A stretch of DNA of 64,000 nucleotides from Thauera sp. 2A1 (lineage in GTDB: Bacteria > Pseudomonadota > Gammaproteobacteria > Burkholderiales > Rhodocyclaceae), in the NCBI RefSeq assembly GCF_009469595.2, contig NZ_SSXV01000004.1:186001-250000 (forward strand), in the 5' to 3' direction. Both the position numbers and the translations under genes were made by a program. The notes beneath the pieces were generated by a model. The model did not search any database. It was given only the letters and a program-made list of their open reading frames with translations, and was not told the origin of the DNA. Positions 8,571 to 15,333 of this stretch are shown here, piece after piece. The number at the start of each line of letters is the position of its first letter. Within the stretch, counting starts at the first letter, position 1.

Positions 8571-8597
8571 TCAGTGGAAGATGGTGATTCGGGACAT
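8571..8597 (-). CDS. Possible eight-residue leader peptide
   Basis: A minus-strand ATG at 8597 stands six bases after AGGAG, one of the best ribosome-binding sites in this block, yet the frame stops after eight codons (MSRITIFH). It lies about 125 bases ahead of the gene starting at 8444. It could be a leader peptide, a decayed start, or chance. Confidence 0.3.
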   Translation of the reverse strand: MSRITIFH

Positions 8598-8610
8598 GGC
8601 CGCTCCTGCG

Positions 8611-8654
8611 AAAAGAAGGAGGGACATGGCCCCGAACGAGGACGCATGTCCCTC
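8611..8654 (-). terminator. Rho-independent terminator after the gene at 8695-9087
   Basis: A 10-bp perfect stem GAGGGACATG (8619-8628) with CATGTCCCTC (8645-8654) around a 16-base loop; minus-strand tail CTTCTTTTC. Confidence 0.7.
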
Positions 8655-8694
8655 GTGGGGTGGGATGAAAAGACGGTGGGTTGCCAGGCGCGGC

Positions 8695-9087
8695 TCACCA
8701 GCCGTTGTAGTGCAGCGTGAGGTCAGCGATGACCTGGCGCCGTTCCAGATCGAGGCCGCCGAAGTCGGACAGCCCCTCGAAGCCGCAACGCTTGAGCATC
8801 GCGCCGCCCTCGCGGGAGTTGTAGAAGCTCACCATCGCGGACAGGAACATGCGTTGACCGCTGCTCAGCACGCCCAGGGCGTCGTTGAGCATCAGCATGT
8901 TGGGCCGCAGGTCCCACTTGGTGGTGGCACGCTGCAGACCTTCGCGTGTGCCGTCGCCGAACCACTCGTGGCCGGCGATCTGCGCGCCGCGCTTCCAGGC
9001 CTCGAAGAAGGCCTGCGGTGCAGCGTCGAAGTGCGCCTGTTCCAGCGCCATCTGATCGAGCACGTCTTCGGGTAAAGACAGATTCAT
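8695..9087 (-). CDS. Small conserved ICE protein of unknown function
   Basis: A 130-residue, mostly helical soluble protein starting MNLSLPEDVLDQMALEQ. A central WFGDGTREGLQRATTKWDL and a C-terminal SREGGAMLKRCGF segment are the most distinctive features; no known motif is evident. ATG at 9087 follows AAGGAGTTCTCTC; upstream in-frame codons were excluded. Its start is 25 bases after the stop of the 78-residue gene at 9113, so these two form a pair and share the terminator at 8611. Confidence 0.7.
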   Translation of the reverse strand: MNLSLPEDVLDQMALEQAHFDAAPQAFFEAWKRGAQIAGHEWFGDGTREGLQRATTKWDLRPNMLMLNDALGVLSSGQRMFLSAMVSFYNSREGGAMLKRCGFEGLSDFGGLDLERRQVIADLTLHYNGW

Positions 9088-9112
9088 GAGAGAACTCCTT
9101 GAAGGGTGGGAA

Positions 9113-9349
9113 TCAGGGGTGAGCGCGCTGTGTCCAGGCATGGGTATCCAGGGCGCGCTGTGCTGCGAGGTGGGTCGGGAAATACTCGACGGACTCCCGC
9201 GATACCGGTCCTTCGTCGTCTTGTGTGCCGATGTAGTGGCCGGCCGCGCTGCGCAGCACCTGTAGCGGCAAACGCTTGCCGGTCCAGGTCAGCGCCAGCG
9301 CACCACTGCGCACTGCGGTTGCAGAGGAAGATGCGGAAGGTTCAGACAT
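9113..9349 (-). CDS. 78-residue ICE protein of unknown function
   Basis: A short protein beginning MSEPSASSSATAVRSGAL with a low-complexity N terminus and a more conserved-looking core (TWTGKRLPLQVLRSAAGHYIGT, about 21-42) that suggests a small beta domain. ATG at 9349 has AAGGAGCAC upstream, a good ribosome-binding site. It is first in a two-gene unit with the gene at 8695, and its leader contains copy C of the three-hairpin element about 135 bases upstream. No function can be assigned. Confidence 0.65.
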   Translation of the reverse strand: MSEPSASSSATAVRSGALALTWTGKRLPLQVLRSAAGHYIGTQDDEGPVSRESVEYFPTHLAAQRALDTHAWTQRAHP

Positions 9350-9484
9350 GCCGTGCTCCTTGGTGGGTCGGGGAGCACGCATCCCGCAGGGGATGGGGTT
9401 CCCCTCGGGTGGTTGAGAAAAGTGCATCGTCGCCAGGCCGGCGAGCGTCCGCGGTGGGCGATGCGAAGCGGACTGGATCGGTCG

Positions 9485-9551
9485 ACGCGGCGAACCGCGT
9501 TGCAGTCTTGAAGACCGAGACTGCCAGGGCATGCCGCTGACGACTGTCAGC
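9485..9551 (-). ncRNA. Three-hairpin structured element, copy C
   Basis: On the minus strand: stem III GCTGAC/GTCAGC (9546-9551 with 9536-9541), an 11-base linker with ATGCCC, stem II GCAGTCT/AGACTGC (9518-9524 with 9502-9508) with the CTTCAA loop end, then stem I ACGCGG-TTCG-CCGCGT (9485-9500), a UUCG loop. The stem I to stem II gap is one base, as in the other copies. It precedes the gene starting at 9349. Confidence 0.58.
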
Positions 9552-9994
9552 AACGCATGGCGTGAGGATGGGCGCGAAGCATGGCTGCCGTCGCAGGGAA
9601 AACCGAATCGCGGACGGCCCGCTTTAGGGCAATGGCCCGCGTCACGGGACAAGGCAAAGACCAGGGCGCCGAAGGCCACACGGGCCTTCGGCTGAAGAGA
9701 AAGGAAAACCACCTGTGGGCTGCGTCAGCGCAGGCCGTCGTCAAAGCCGTTCGCTGCGTCAGCAATCGCACCCGGCCCGTTTCGTGGCTGGGGCCGGAAA
9801 CCTCTGGCGTGCATCCACACACAAAGGGAGCCCGATGTTTCGCCGGCGGGCACCGGCACGGAATACCCTCGGCCCAAGGGGCCTCCTCACGGCTCGCGCG
9901 GCGGCAAGGCGTCAGGAAGCCCCTCGTGACCGAGGCAAGGCACACCGATCAAGGGAATGGCGGCGGGCGCGATTCGTGGAGCAATGACCTTCTC

Positions 9995-10025
9995 GCCCCG
10001 TCGCCCGACGGCGGGCAGACGGGGC
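9995..10025 (-). terminator. Strong hairpin after topB, probable terminator
   Basis: Stem GCCCCGTC-GCCCG (9995-10007) pairs with CGGGC-A-GACGGGGC (10012-10025), 13 bp with one bulged base and a 4-base loop, about 105 bases after the topB stop. No U-tract follows on the minus strand, so intrinsic termination is uncertain. Confidence 0.45.
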
Positions 10026-10130
10026 GCGCACACCGTTGCAGAAGGAGACGCGCGCTTTGGAGTCCCGCGCGGTGCGGGACGTTTGCCTCGCCGCCAGTGA
10101 AGTGGCCGGCGCGGCAGGGGGAAGCGAGGA

Positions 10131-12146
10131 TCAGGACGCCTTGGAGGCAGCGCGCCGCTTGCGCGGTGCGCTGCGCCGGCCCGTCGGGGACTCGATCGGC
10201 AACGTGCCCTTGCAGTCCGGGTAGCGCGAACAGGACCAGAACGCGCCGCTCTTGCCCGTGCGCTGCTGCATCGGTGCGCAGCACTGCGGGCAGGCCGGCG
10301 CCGGCGGCAGCTTGAGCGAGAGCGTTGCGCCGCGGTACTGCTGCACGAGCTGGCCGACCCACACGGACTGCTTCTCGATGAAGGTGTCCAGCGCCATCTG
10401 GCCGGCCTCGATCATGTCCAGCGCCTGCTCCCACACCGCCGTGGTGCCGGGGTCGGCGATGGCCGAGGGCACCGCGTCGATGAGCGTGAATGCCGCATCG
10501 GAAGCGCGGACGGCGCGGCCTTTCTTGACCAGGTAGCCGCGACCGATCAGACCGTTGATGGTGTTGGCGCGTGTCGCCTCGGTGCCGATGCCTGTGGTAT
10601 CTCGCAGCTTCTGTTTCAGCCGCGGGTCGGTCACGAACTTGGCGACAGTCTTCATGGCCTTGATCAGCTCGCCCTGCGTGTAGGGCTTGGGCGGCAGCGT
10701 CTTCAGCGCCTTGAGATCCACCTTGCCGACCGGGCAGGACAGGCCCGCATGCAGCGCCGGCAGCACCTGGCTGCGCTGCGCATCCTCGCCGTCGGCATCG
10801 TCCGGCCCCGGCGTCGCCAGCACCTCGCGCCAGCCGGTGACGGCGATCTGCTTGCCCACGGCCGCCAGCGACTGACTGCCGCACGAGAACTGCGCTACCG
10901 TCCGGTCGAACTCATGGTGCGGGAGGAACTGCGCGAGGTAATGAGCGCGGATCAGCCGGTAGACGGCCAGTTCCTTCTCGTTCATGGCCGACAGGTTGGC
11001 GGGCTCCAGCGTCGGGATGATGCCGTGGTGAGCCGTCACCTTGCCGTCGTTCCAGGCGCGCGAACGCTGGTTGCGGTCGAGCTGGCCGATCAAGGGCCGC
11101 AGGCTGGGATCGGTGGCGAGCAGTGCATCGAGCACCGCCGGCACTTCCGCGAGCATGCTTTCGGGCAGGTATCCCGAGTCGCTGCGCGGATAGGTCGTCG
11201 CCTTGTGCGTCTCGTACAGCGCCTGCGCGATGTCCAGCGTCTCCTGCACGTCGAGGCCCAACTGCTTGGAGCACACCTCCTGCAGCGTGCCCAGGTCGAA
11301 CGGCAGCGGCGGTGCCTCGCGCACGCGCTCGGTGTCCACCGACACGACCTGCGCATCGCGTGCGGCGCGAATGCAATCCGCAGCCTGCTGCGCCACCGGC
11401 TGCTGAAGGCAGCGACCCGCTGCATCGGTGCTGCCTTCGGGCGGTATCCAGCTCGCGGTGAAGGACCGGCCGGCATGGGATAGCAGCACGTCCACGGCCC
11501 AATACGGCACAGAGACGAAGCGCGCGATCTCGCGATCACGATCCACCACCAACTTCAGCGTCGGCGTCTGCACGCGCCCCACCGACAGCACGCCGGTGTA
11601 GCCGGCCTGCCGACCTAGAAGCGTAAACAGCCGGCTCAGGTTCATGCCGATCAGCCAGTCGGCACGCGAGCGGGCCAGGGCCGAGTAGTACAGCGGCAGC
11701 GTCTCGGCGGACGGCTTGAGCGCACCCAGCGCCTTGCGGATCGACGCATCGTTGAGCGCCGACAGCCACAGGCGCTGAATCGGCCCGTGGTAGCCGCACA
11801 GGTCGATGATCTCGCGGGCGATCATCTCGCCCTCGCGGTCGGCGTCGGTCGCTATCACCAGCTCGCCCGCCTTGGCGACGAGCTGCTGCACGACCTTGAA
11901 TTGCGCCGCGGTCGCCGCCTTGGGCTCGACACGCCAACGCTCAGGAAGAATGGGCAGTTGCTCGATGGCCCAGCGCTTGTATTGTTCGCCGTAGCCTTCG
12001 GGCGGAACCGCCTCCACCAGATGACCGATGCACCAGGTCACGACGACACCCGCGCCGCTGTAGCAGCCGTTGCCGCGTTGACCGGCACCCAGCACACGGG
12101 CGATGTCCTTGCCCTGGGACGGCTTCTCGCACAGGAACACGCGCAT
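10131..12146 (-). CDS. topB: DNA topoisomerase III (TopB), ICE-type
   Basis: A 671-residue type IA topoisomerase that cuts and passes single strands, used by ICEs and plasmids in DNA processing and decatenation. The N-terminal Toprim domain has the acidic DADREGE motif (101-107). The catalytic Tyr lies in ATTYPRSD (Tyr 319). The C terminus carries one Cys4 zinc ribbon (CPQCCAPM...CSRYPDC) and a basic tail. Length is typical of ICE TopB proteins. ATG at 12146 follows AAGGAGG. It is the first gene after ssb in the backbone, but an intervening region of 294 bases with a palindrome suggests its own promoter. Confidence 0.95.
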   Translation of the reverse strand: MRVFLCEKPSQGKDIARVLGAGQRGNGCYSGAGVVVTWCIGHLVEAVPPEGYGEQYKRWAIEQLPILPERWRVEPKAATAAQFKVVQQLVAKAGELVIATDADREGEMIAREIIDLCGYHGPIQRLWLSALNDASIRKALGALKPSAETLPLYYSALARSRADWLIGMNLSRLFTLLGRQAGYTGVLSVGRVQTPTLKLVVDRDREIARFVSVPYWAVDVLLSHAGRSFTASWIPPEGSTDAAGRCLQQPVAQQAADCIRAARDAQVVSVDTERVREAPPLPFDLGTLQEVCSKQLGLDVQETLDIAQALYETHKATTYPRSDSGYLPESMLAEVPAVLDALLATDPSLRPLIGQLDRNQRSRAWNDGKVTAHHGIIPTLEPANLSAMNEKELAVYRLIRAHYLAQFLPHHEFDRTVAQFSCGSQSLAAVGKQIAVTGWREVLATPGPDDADGEDAQRSQVLPALHAGLSCPVGKVDLKALKTLPPKPYTQGELIKAMKTVAKFVTDPRLKQKLRDTTGIGTEATRANTINGLIGRGYLVKKGRAVRASDAAFTLIDAVPSAIADPGTTAVWEQALDMIEAGQMALDTFIEKQSVWVGQLVQQYRGATLSLKLPPAPACPQCCAPMQQRTGKSGAFWSCSRYPDCKGTLPIESPTGRRSAPRKRRAASKAS

Positions 12147-12354
12147 GAAGCCTCCTTGGAAATGTGCGGTTCATCGGATGGGCGTCAGCTTGGCGGGGCC
12201 AGGAGATGCCGGCAGCAAGGAAGCCGATTGGCGCAGACACCGCTTTGTGATCGGCAGGCGGTCCGTTGCCGCAGCGGTGCGCATAGACCGCAGGAGCTGG
12301 CACAGCAAAAGCGTCGTTACGGGAGGGCGGCTGGAACTCTGTGGACGACCTTGG

Positions 12355-12375
12355 AGCTATCCCCTGGGGATAGCT
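12355..12375. promoter_or_regulatory. Repeated ICE palindrome, copy 1 (upstream of topB)
   Basis: Contains GCTATCCCCTGGGGATAGC, a perfect dyad about the central T, extended by one further pair here to 21 bp. It lies in the 294-base topB upstream region, about 220 bases from the start codon. The same core recurs at 14275 and 15310. Confidence 0.6.
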
Positions 12376-12440
12376 CGCTGGTGCATCGCGGGCGTATGAC
12401 GGTTGCTACAGCCGCCCTCGGGGGAGCGGCGATGGGCGAA

Positions 12441-12824
12441 CTACTGTCCGCCGGCCGGCTTGGCGCTGAGCGCCACCGACTCGATGCGGTACGGCAGGAT
12501 GCCCACGCGCCGGGCCTCGACCTTGAACGTGACGCGCTCGTTCTCGTCGGCGTCCTCCCATTCGTCGCGCACGGTGCGGCCCTCGACCAGCACCCGCATA
12601 CCCTTCTGATACAGCGTCTTCCAGTGATCGGCGTCGCGGTGCCACAGCTCCACCGGCGCCCAGAAGCCGCCGCGATCTTCGTACTCGCCGTCCTTCTTCG
12701 GGATCGGGTTGTCGAAATAGACGTTCAGGCGAAGCAGCCGGCGCGGCTCGTCGTTGCCGTTCGGGAATTCGCGGTAGTCCGGCGCAGAACCGATGTTGCC
12801 CTCGCCGACGAAGTGCGTGCTCAT
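12441..12824 (-). CDS. ssb: Single-stranded DNA-binding protein, ICE-type
   Basis: A 127-residue OB-fold protein that coats single-stranded DNA. It starts MSTHFVGEGNIGSAPDYREF, and the core runs through the VRDEWEDADENERVTFKVEA region. Unlike host SSB it has no acidic DDDIPF tip and ends AKPAGGQ, so it probably does not recruit the usual SSB-interacting repair proteins. Its ATG overlaps the stop of the DUF3158 gene (ATGA), so it is translationally coupled and last in a TIGR03761-DUF3158-ssb operon. In ICEclc an ssb gene lies in the bistably expressed inrR unit; this operon may be the counterpart. Confidence 0.9.
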   Translation of the reverse strand: MSTHFVGEGNIGSAPDYREFPNGNDEPRRLLRLNVYFDNPIPKKDGEYEDRGGFWAPVELWHRDADHWKTLYQKGMRVLVEGRTVRDEWEDADENERVTFKVEARRVGILPYRIESVALSAKPAGGQ

Positions 12825-13369
12825 GGTGACTCCTTGGTGGTGGGTGGAACGGCCGCGGTATGCCCGTGGACACGTCGCAGGTAAGCCGCTTCGGCCTGGG
12901 CGGCCTTGCTGGCGCATTCCAGGGCTTGGCGAGCGATGCTGTGGGTCAGGCTGATCTGCATGTTCAGCACGATGCGCTGCAGTTCCATCGCGTACAGCTC
13001 GTCGATCAGCGAGGCCGGCGTCGCGGGGTTGGCCAGCAGGGCCTCCCACAACGCCACGCCCATGGAGGAACGGTCGAGGTTGCGCCAGCGCAGGAAGGTC
13101 GTCCCTGCGCCAGTGGCCTGCTGGGCCAGTTGCACGTGGAGCAGGCTGAAGGGGTAGGCGCGCGCCTGGGGCAGCACGCGCCGCTGCGCCAGGCCAATCA
13201 CGTCGTCGCGCAGCGCCGCGCACTGGCTGGCCCAGGTCTCCAGACTCCCCTTACCCTTAAAAGGCTGTAAAAGGCCTTTTAGGTAGCCTGCGTGTTCCAG
13301 CCGCTGGAAGTCCGCCTGTTCCAGCGCCACGAAGCGCGTGGAGTGGCTGATGGGGGGCGATGCCGTCAT
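12821..13369 (-). CDS. DUF3158 family ICE protein
   Basis: A 182-residue, largely helical protein of the DUF3158 family, found between TIGR03761 and ssb in this ICE lineage. Function unknown. Both ends overlap neighbours by four bases (ATGA at start and stop), so the three genes form one translationally coupled operon. A conserved-looking HVQLAQQATGAGTTFLRWRNLDRSSMG stretch lies mid-protein (in pieces near residues 78-104). A short AT-rich patch near 13255-13285, unusual in this GC-rich region, encodes the LKGLLQPFKGKG segment. Confidence 0.85.
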   Translation of the reverse strand: MTASPPISHSTRFVALEQADFQRLEHAGYLKGLLQPFKGKGSLETWASQCAALRDDVIGLAQRRVLPQARAYPFSLLHVQLAQQATGAGTTFLRWRNLDRSSMGVALWEALLANPATPASLIDELYAMELQRIVLNMQISLTHSIARQALECASKAAQAEAAYLRRVHGHTAAVPPTTKESP

Positions 13370-14154
13370 GCGTCAGTACCCTCATCGCCCGCCGCACCAT
13401 CGGCTGCGCCATCCGTGTGAGCCGGCGCATCGGGCTCGATGGCGGGCGCAGCAGGCGGCGTGCCGGGCTTGGTCGTCCGCCGCGCGATCGGTGGCGCGAA
13501 GCGCGAGCGGCGCGTGCCTTCCAGCACGTCCTGCGGCAGCTCGCCGAACTTCTCCAGCGCCGCTCGCGCCGCGGCGTTCTTCGCCGCGAAGTCGTCGCGC
13601 GTCGTGCCCGAGTAGCGGTACTGCTGGGCCAGCGAGAACAGGCTGCGCAGCGCGTGCGCGCCATCATTGAGCCAGCGCTCCAAGGTGCTGCGGTCGATCA
13701 GCGCCGTGTGGTGCGCCAGGATGAGTTTGCGTGCCAGGTCGTCGTAGTCGGCCAGCAGGTACACCGCCATGAAACCGAGCTGAGCATTGACGAACAGCGG
13801 CAGCTTCACCGGCTGCACGTTCATGTTCTCGCCCAGCGACAGCGCCGCTGGCACGTCGGCCAAGGCCTGATCCACCTGTTCGCGCAGGGTCTGCAGACGG
13901 GTCCTGGTGTCGGCGAGCTTGTCCTCGATCCGCAACATCCACCAGTCCGAGTACGGGTCGTCCTGCTCGGCGCCGCGCTTCATCTTGTTCATGGCGCCGA
14001 TATAGCCGTTGAGTCCGATGATGCCGGGGCGCCCCTCGGTCGGCGCGCGGCCGTGCCAGATGCGCGAAGCGTGGTGCGTGTGCAGCGTCAGCGACATCGC
14101 GCTGCGCAGCGATCCGAGATTCAGTTGCAGGGGTTCTGTGCGTTCGTTGGCCAT
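13366..14154 (-). CDS. TIGR03761 (PFL_4669) family integrating-element protein
   Basis: A 262-residue protein of the family defined on integrating conjugative elements (PFL_4669 type). It starts MANERTEPLQLNLGSLRSAM; a conserved core with RPGIIGLNGYIGAMNKMKRG and DPYSDWWMLRIEDKL lies at about 35-80. A disordered Pro/Ala-rich tail begins near 225. Biochemical function is not known. It leads the operon with DUF3158 and ssb. The 188-base upstream region contains copy 2 of the repeated palindrome about 130 bases from the ATG. This operon is the likely counterpart of the inrR-ssb unit of ICEclc (inference). Confidence 0.88.
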   Translation of the reverse strand: MANERTEPLQLNLGSLRSAMSLTLHTHHASRIWHGRAPTEGRPGIIGLNGYIGAMNKMKRGAEQDDPYSDWWMLRIEDKLADTRTRLQTLREQVDQALADVPAALSLGENMNVQPVKLPLFVNAQLGFMAVYLLADYDDLARKLILAHHTALIDRSTLERWLNDGAHALRSLFSLAQQYRYSGTTRDDFAAKNAAARAALEKFGELPQDVLEGTRRSRFAPPIARRTTKPGTPPAAPAIEPDAPAHTDGAADGAAGDEGTDA

Positions 14155-14274
14155 GGGAGCGACTCGCGGTGAAGGGGCGAGTCGCCAGCATCGGCATCGG
14201 CCGGAAGGCTGTCAGTCAACAAACCGCAGCCCATGCGCGCCCGGTTTGTTCTGCACGGAAGGCTGTGTGTGCCG

Positions 14275-14293
14275 GCTATCCCCTGGGGATAGC
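14275..14293. promoter_or_regulatory. Repeated ICE palindrome, copy 2 (upstream of TIGR03761-DUF3158-ssb)
   Basis: Exact GCTATCCCCTGGGGATAGC, lying about 130 bases before the TIGR03761 ATG and about 50 bases after the stop of the upstream gene. Identity of both arms and centre with the other copies favours a protein-binding site; a short hairpin terminator is the alternative. Confidence 0.62.
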
Positions 14294-14342
14294 TCGGCGG
14301 ACTTGTTCGCGGCTCGCGCGGAGGTGAGACCGCGTTGCGGGG

Positions 14343-15203
14343 CTACGCCTCGCGAGGTCTGTACCAAGCGGCCCGTTGCCCCTCCACCTCACGGTAGCGA
14401 AGCTCGAACAGGCGGCACTCGTGCACCACCTGCCGCCAACTGCTGCAGCCGTACTTGGCTGGAAGTTGCTCGGGATGCCGGTCCGCGATCCAGCGGCCAG
14501 CGGCGGCGATGGGTGTCCAGCCCTCGACGGCCAACTGCGCGGCGGCCTCGCGCAGCGCGCGGACGATGCCGGCGGCCGGCCAGTCCACCGTGCCGTCCGG
14601 CGCGATGCCATTGACCACCAGGTCGTGGAACACATCCGACTGGACGAACTCCGCTGCCAGGCGCCGCGCCTGATCCATGTGCTCGGCCCAGCCGCGCAGC
14701 TGCTCGAAGTGTTGATCGATGCGCGTGTAGGCGGAACCGAGTTCGTCCTGTGCAACGCGGCACCCGTCCACGGTCCATAGATCGTGCTGATCGATGAAGT
14801 GGTGCACCAGGGTGTTGCGCAGCGATACCAGGTCTTTGAGGTCGGCCTGGGTGTTGGCGTAGTCCTGCGCAGACAGGCTCAGTTGCACGCGCGTGCGAAA
14901 GGAAATCACGTCGCCGGGAAGATCGTCGTCGCGTTCCTCGCCGCCATTTCCATCGGTGACGACATACGAACCAAACAGTTGTCCGACCAACGTGCCCAGG
15001 GTCTTGGTCGCGGCATCTTCAATCCGCGCTGCGCGAATGGCCTCCAGCGAATGCGCCGGGCCTGAAATCTCGTGGTGGGCCACGATGGCTTTCATGAGGC
15101 GCTCGTATTGTTGAAGGCGCAACAGGCATCTGCCCAGCAAGCGCTGAACGTCTTGCTGTAGTGGTTGCAGTGCGTTTGTGGCGGGGGAAGTCGTCGTGTC
15201 CAT
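14343..15203 (-). CDS. HEPN-like / OST-HTH (LOTUS) domain protein
   Basis: A 286-residue soluble protein. The helical N-terminal part (about 15-185) contains RNTLVH at 129-134, matching the R-x4-H signature of HEPN ribonuclease domains. The C-terminal part (about 215-286) resembles an OST-HTH/LOTUS domain (GWTPIAAAGRWIADRHPEQLP, then a Ser-Trp-Arg helix), a fold known to bind RNA. Together they suggest an RNA-binding, possibly RNA-cutting protein, although no function is established. The start is uncertain: ATG at 15203 lacks a clear ribosome-binding site and ATG at 15266 is in frame. A copy of the ICE palindrome lies about 115 bases upstream. Confidence 0.7.
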   Translation of the reverse strand: MDTTTSPATNALQPLQQDVQRLLGRCLLRLQQYERLMKAIVAHHEISGPAHSLEAIRAARIEDAATKTLGTLVGQLFGSYVVTDGNGGEERDDDLPGDVISFRTRVQLSLSAQDYANTQADLKDLVSLRNTLVHHFIDQHDLWTVDGCRVAQDELGSAYTRIDQHFEQLRGWAEHMDQARRLAAEFVQSDVFHDLVVNGIAPDGTVDWPAAGIVRALREAAAQLAVEGWTPIAAAGRWIADRHPEQLPAKYGCSSWRQVVHECRLFELRYREVEGQRAAWYRPREA

Positions 15204-15309
15204 CGTCGGCCGGGCTCGTGCGTGGCTGTCCTCGTCTGATTCACAGGCGACAGTTTCGCCTGTCATTCGGCGGGCGACAATCGAGCGCGGCGGAAAGATG
15301 TCTGTTCCA

Positions 15310-15327
15310 GCTATCCCCTGGGGATAG
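15310..15327. promoter_or_regulatory. Repeated ICE palindrome, copy 3 (upstream of the OST-HTH gene)
   Basis: GCTATCCCCTGGGGATAG, identical to the other copies except for the last base of the core, only six bases after the stop of the replication-protein gene and about 115 bases before the OST-HTH start. Confidence 0.6.
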
Positions 15328-15333
15328 TCAACA

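Larger units (their letters stand above)
9350..10130. other. Long intergenic region downstream of topB
   Basis: About 780 bases without a convincing gene. It contains copy C of the three-hairpin element (9485-9551), a perfect 10-bp hairpin GCCGAAGGCC/GGCCTTCGGC (9668-9677 with 9683-9692), and a large hairpin at 9995-10025. Open frames crossing it on either strand are Arg/Pro/Ala-rich and look like GC-driven artefacts. Confidence 0.55.

Noticed and set aside
9581..10315. Long plus-strand open frame across the region downstream of topB
   Set aside because: Composition is Arg/Ala/Gly-rich with no domain, it overlaps the end of topB, contains hairpins and one of the repeated elements, and lacks a ribosome-binding site; it is a GC-driven shadow.
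13250..13285. AT-rich repeats (AAAAGGC/GCCTTTT) as a regulatory site or origin
   Set aside because: They lie inside the DUF3158 coding frame and read as an acceptable LKGLLQPFKGKG segment; no further iterons are present.
12355..15327. The repeated palindrome as ordinary intrinsic terminators
   Set aside because: The arms leave almost no loop, no U-tract follows, and sequence identity is stronger than terminators need; kept as the main alternative but not the preferred reading.
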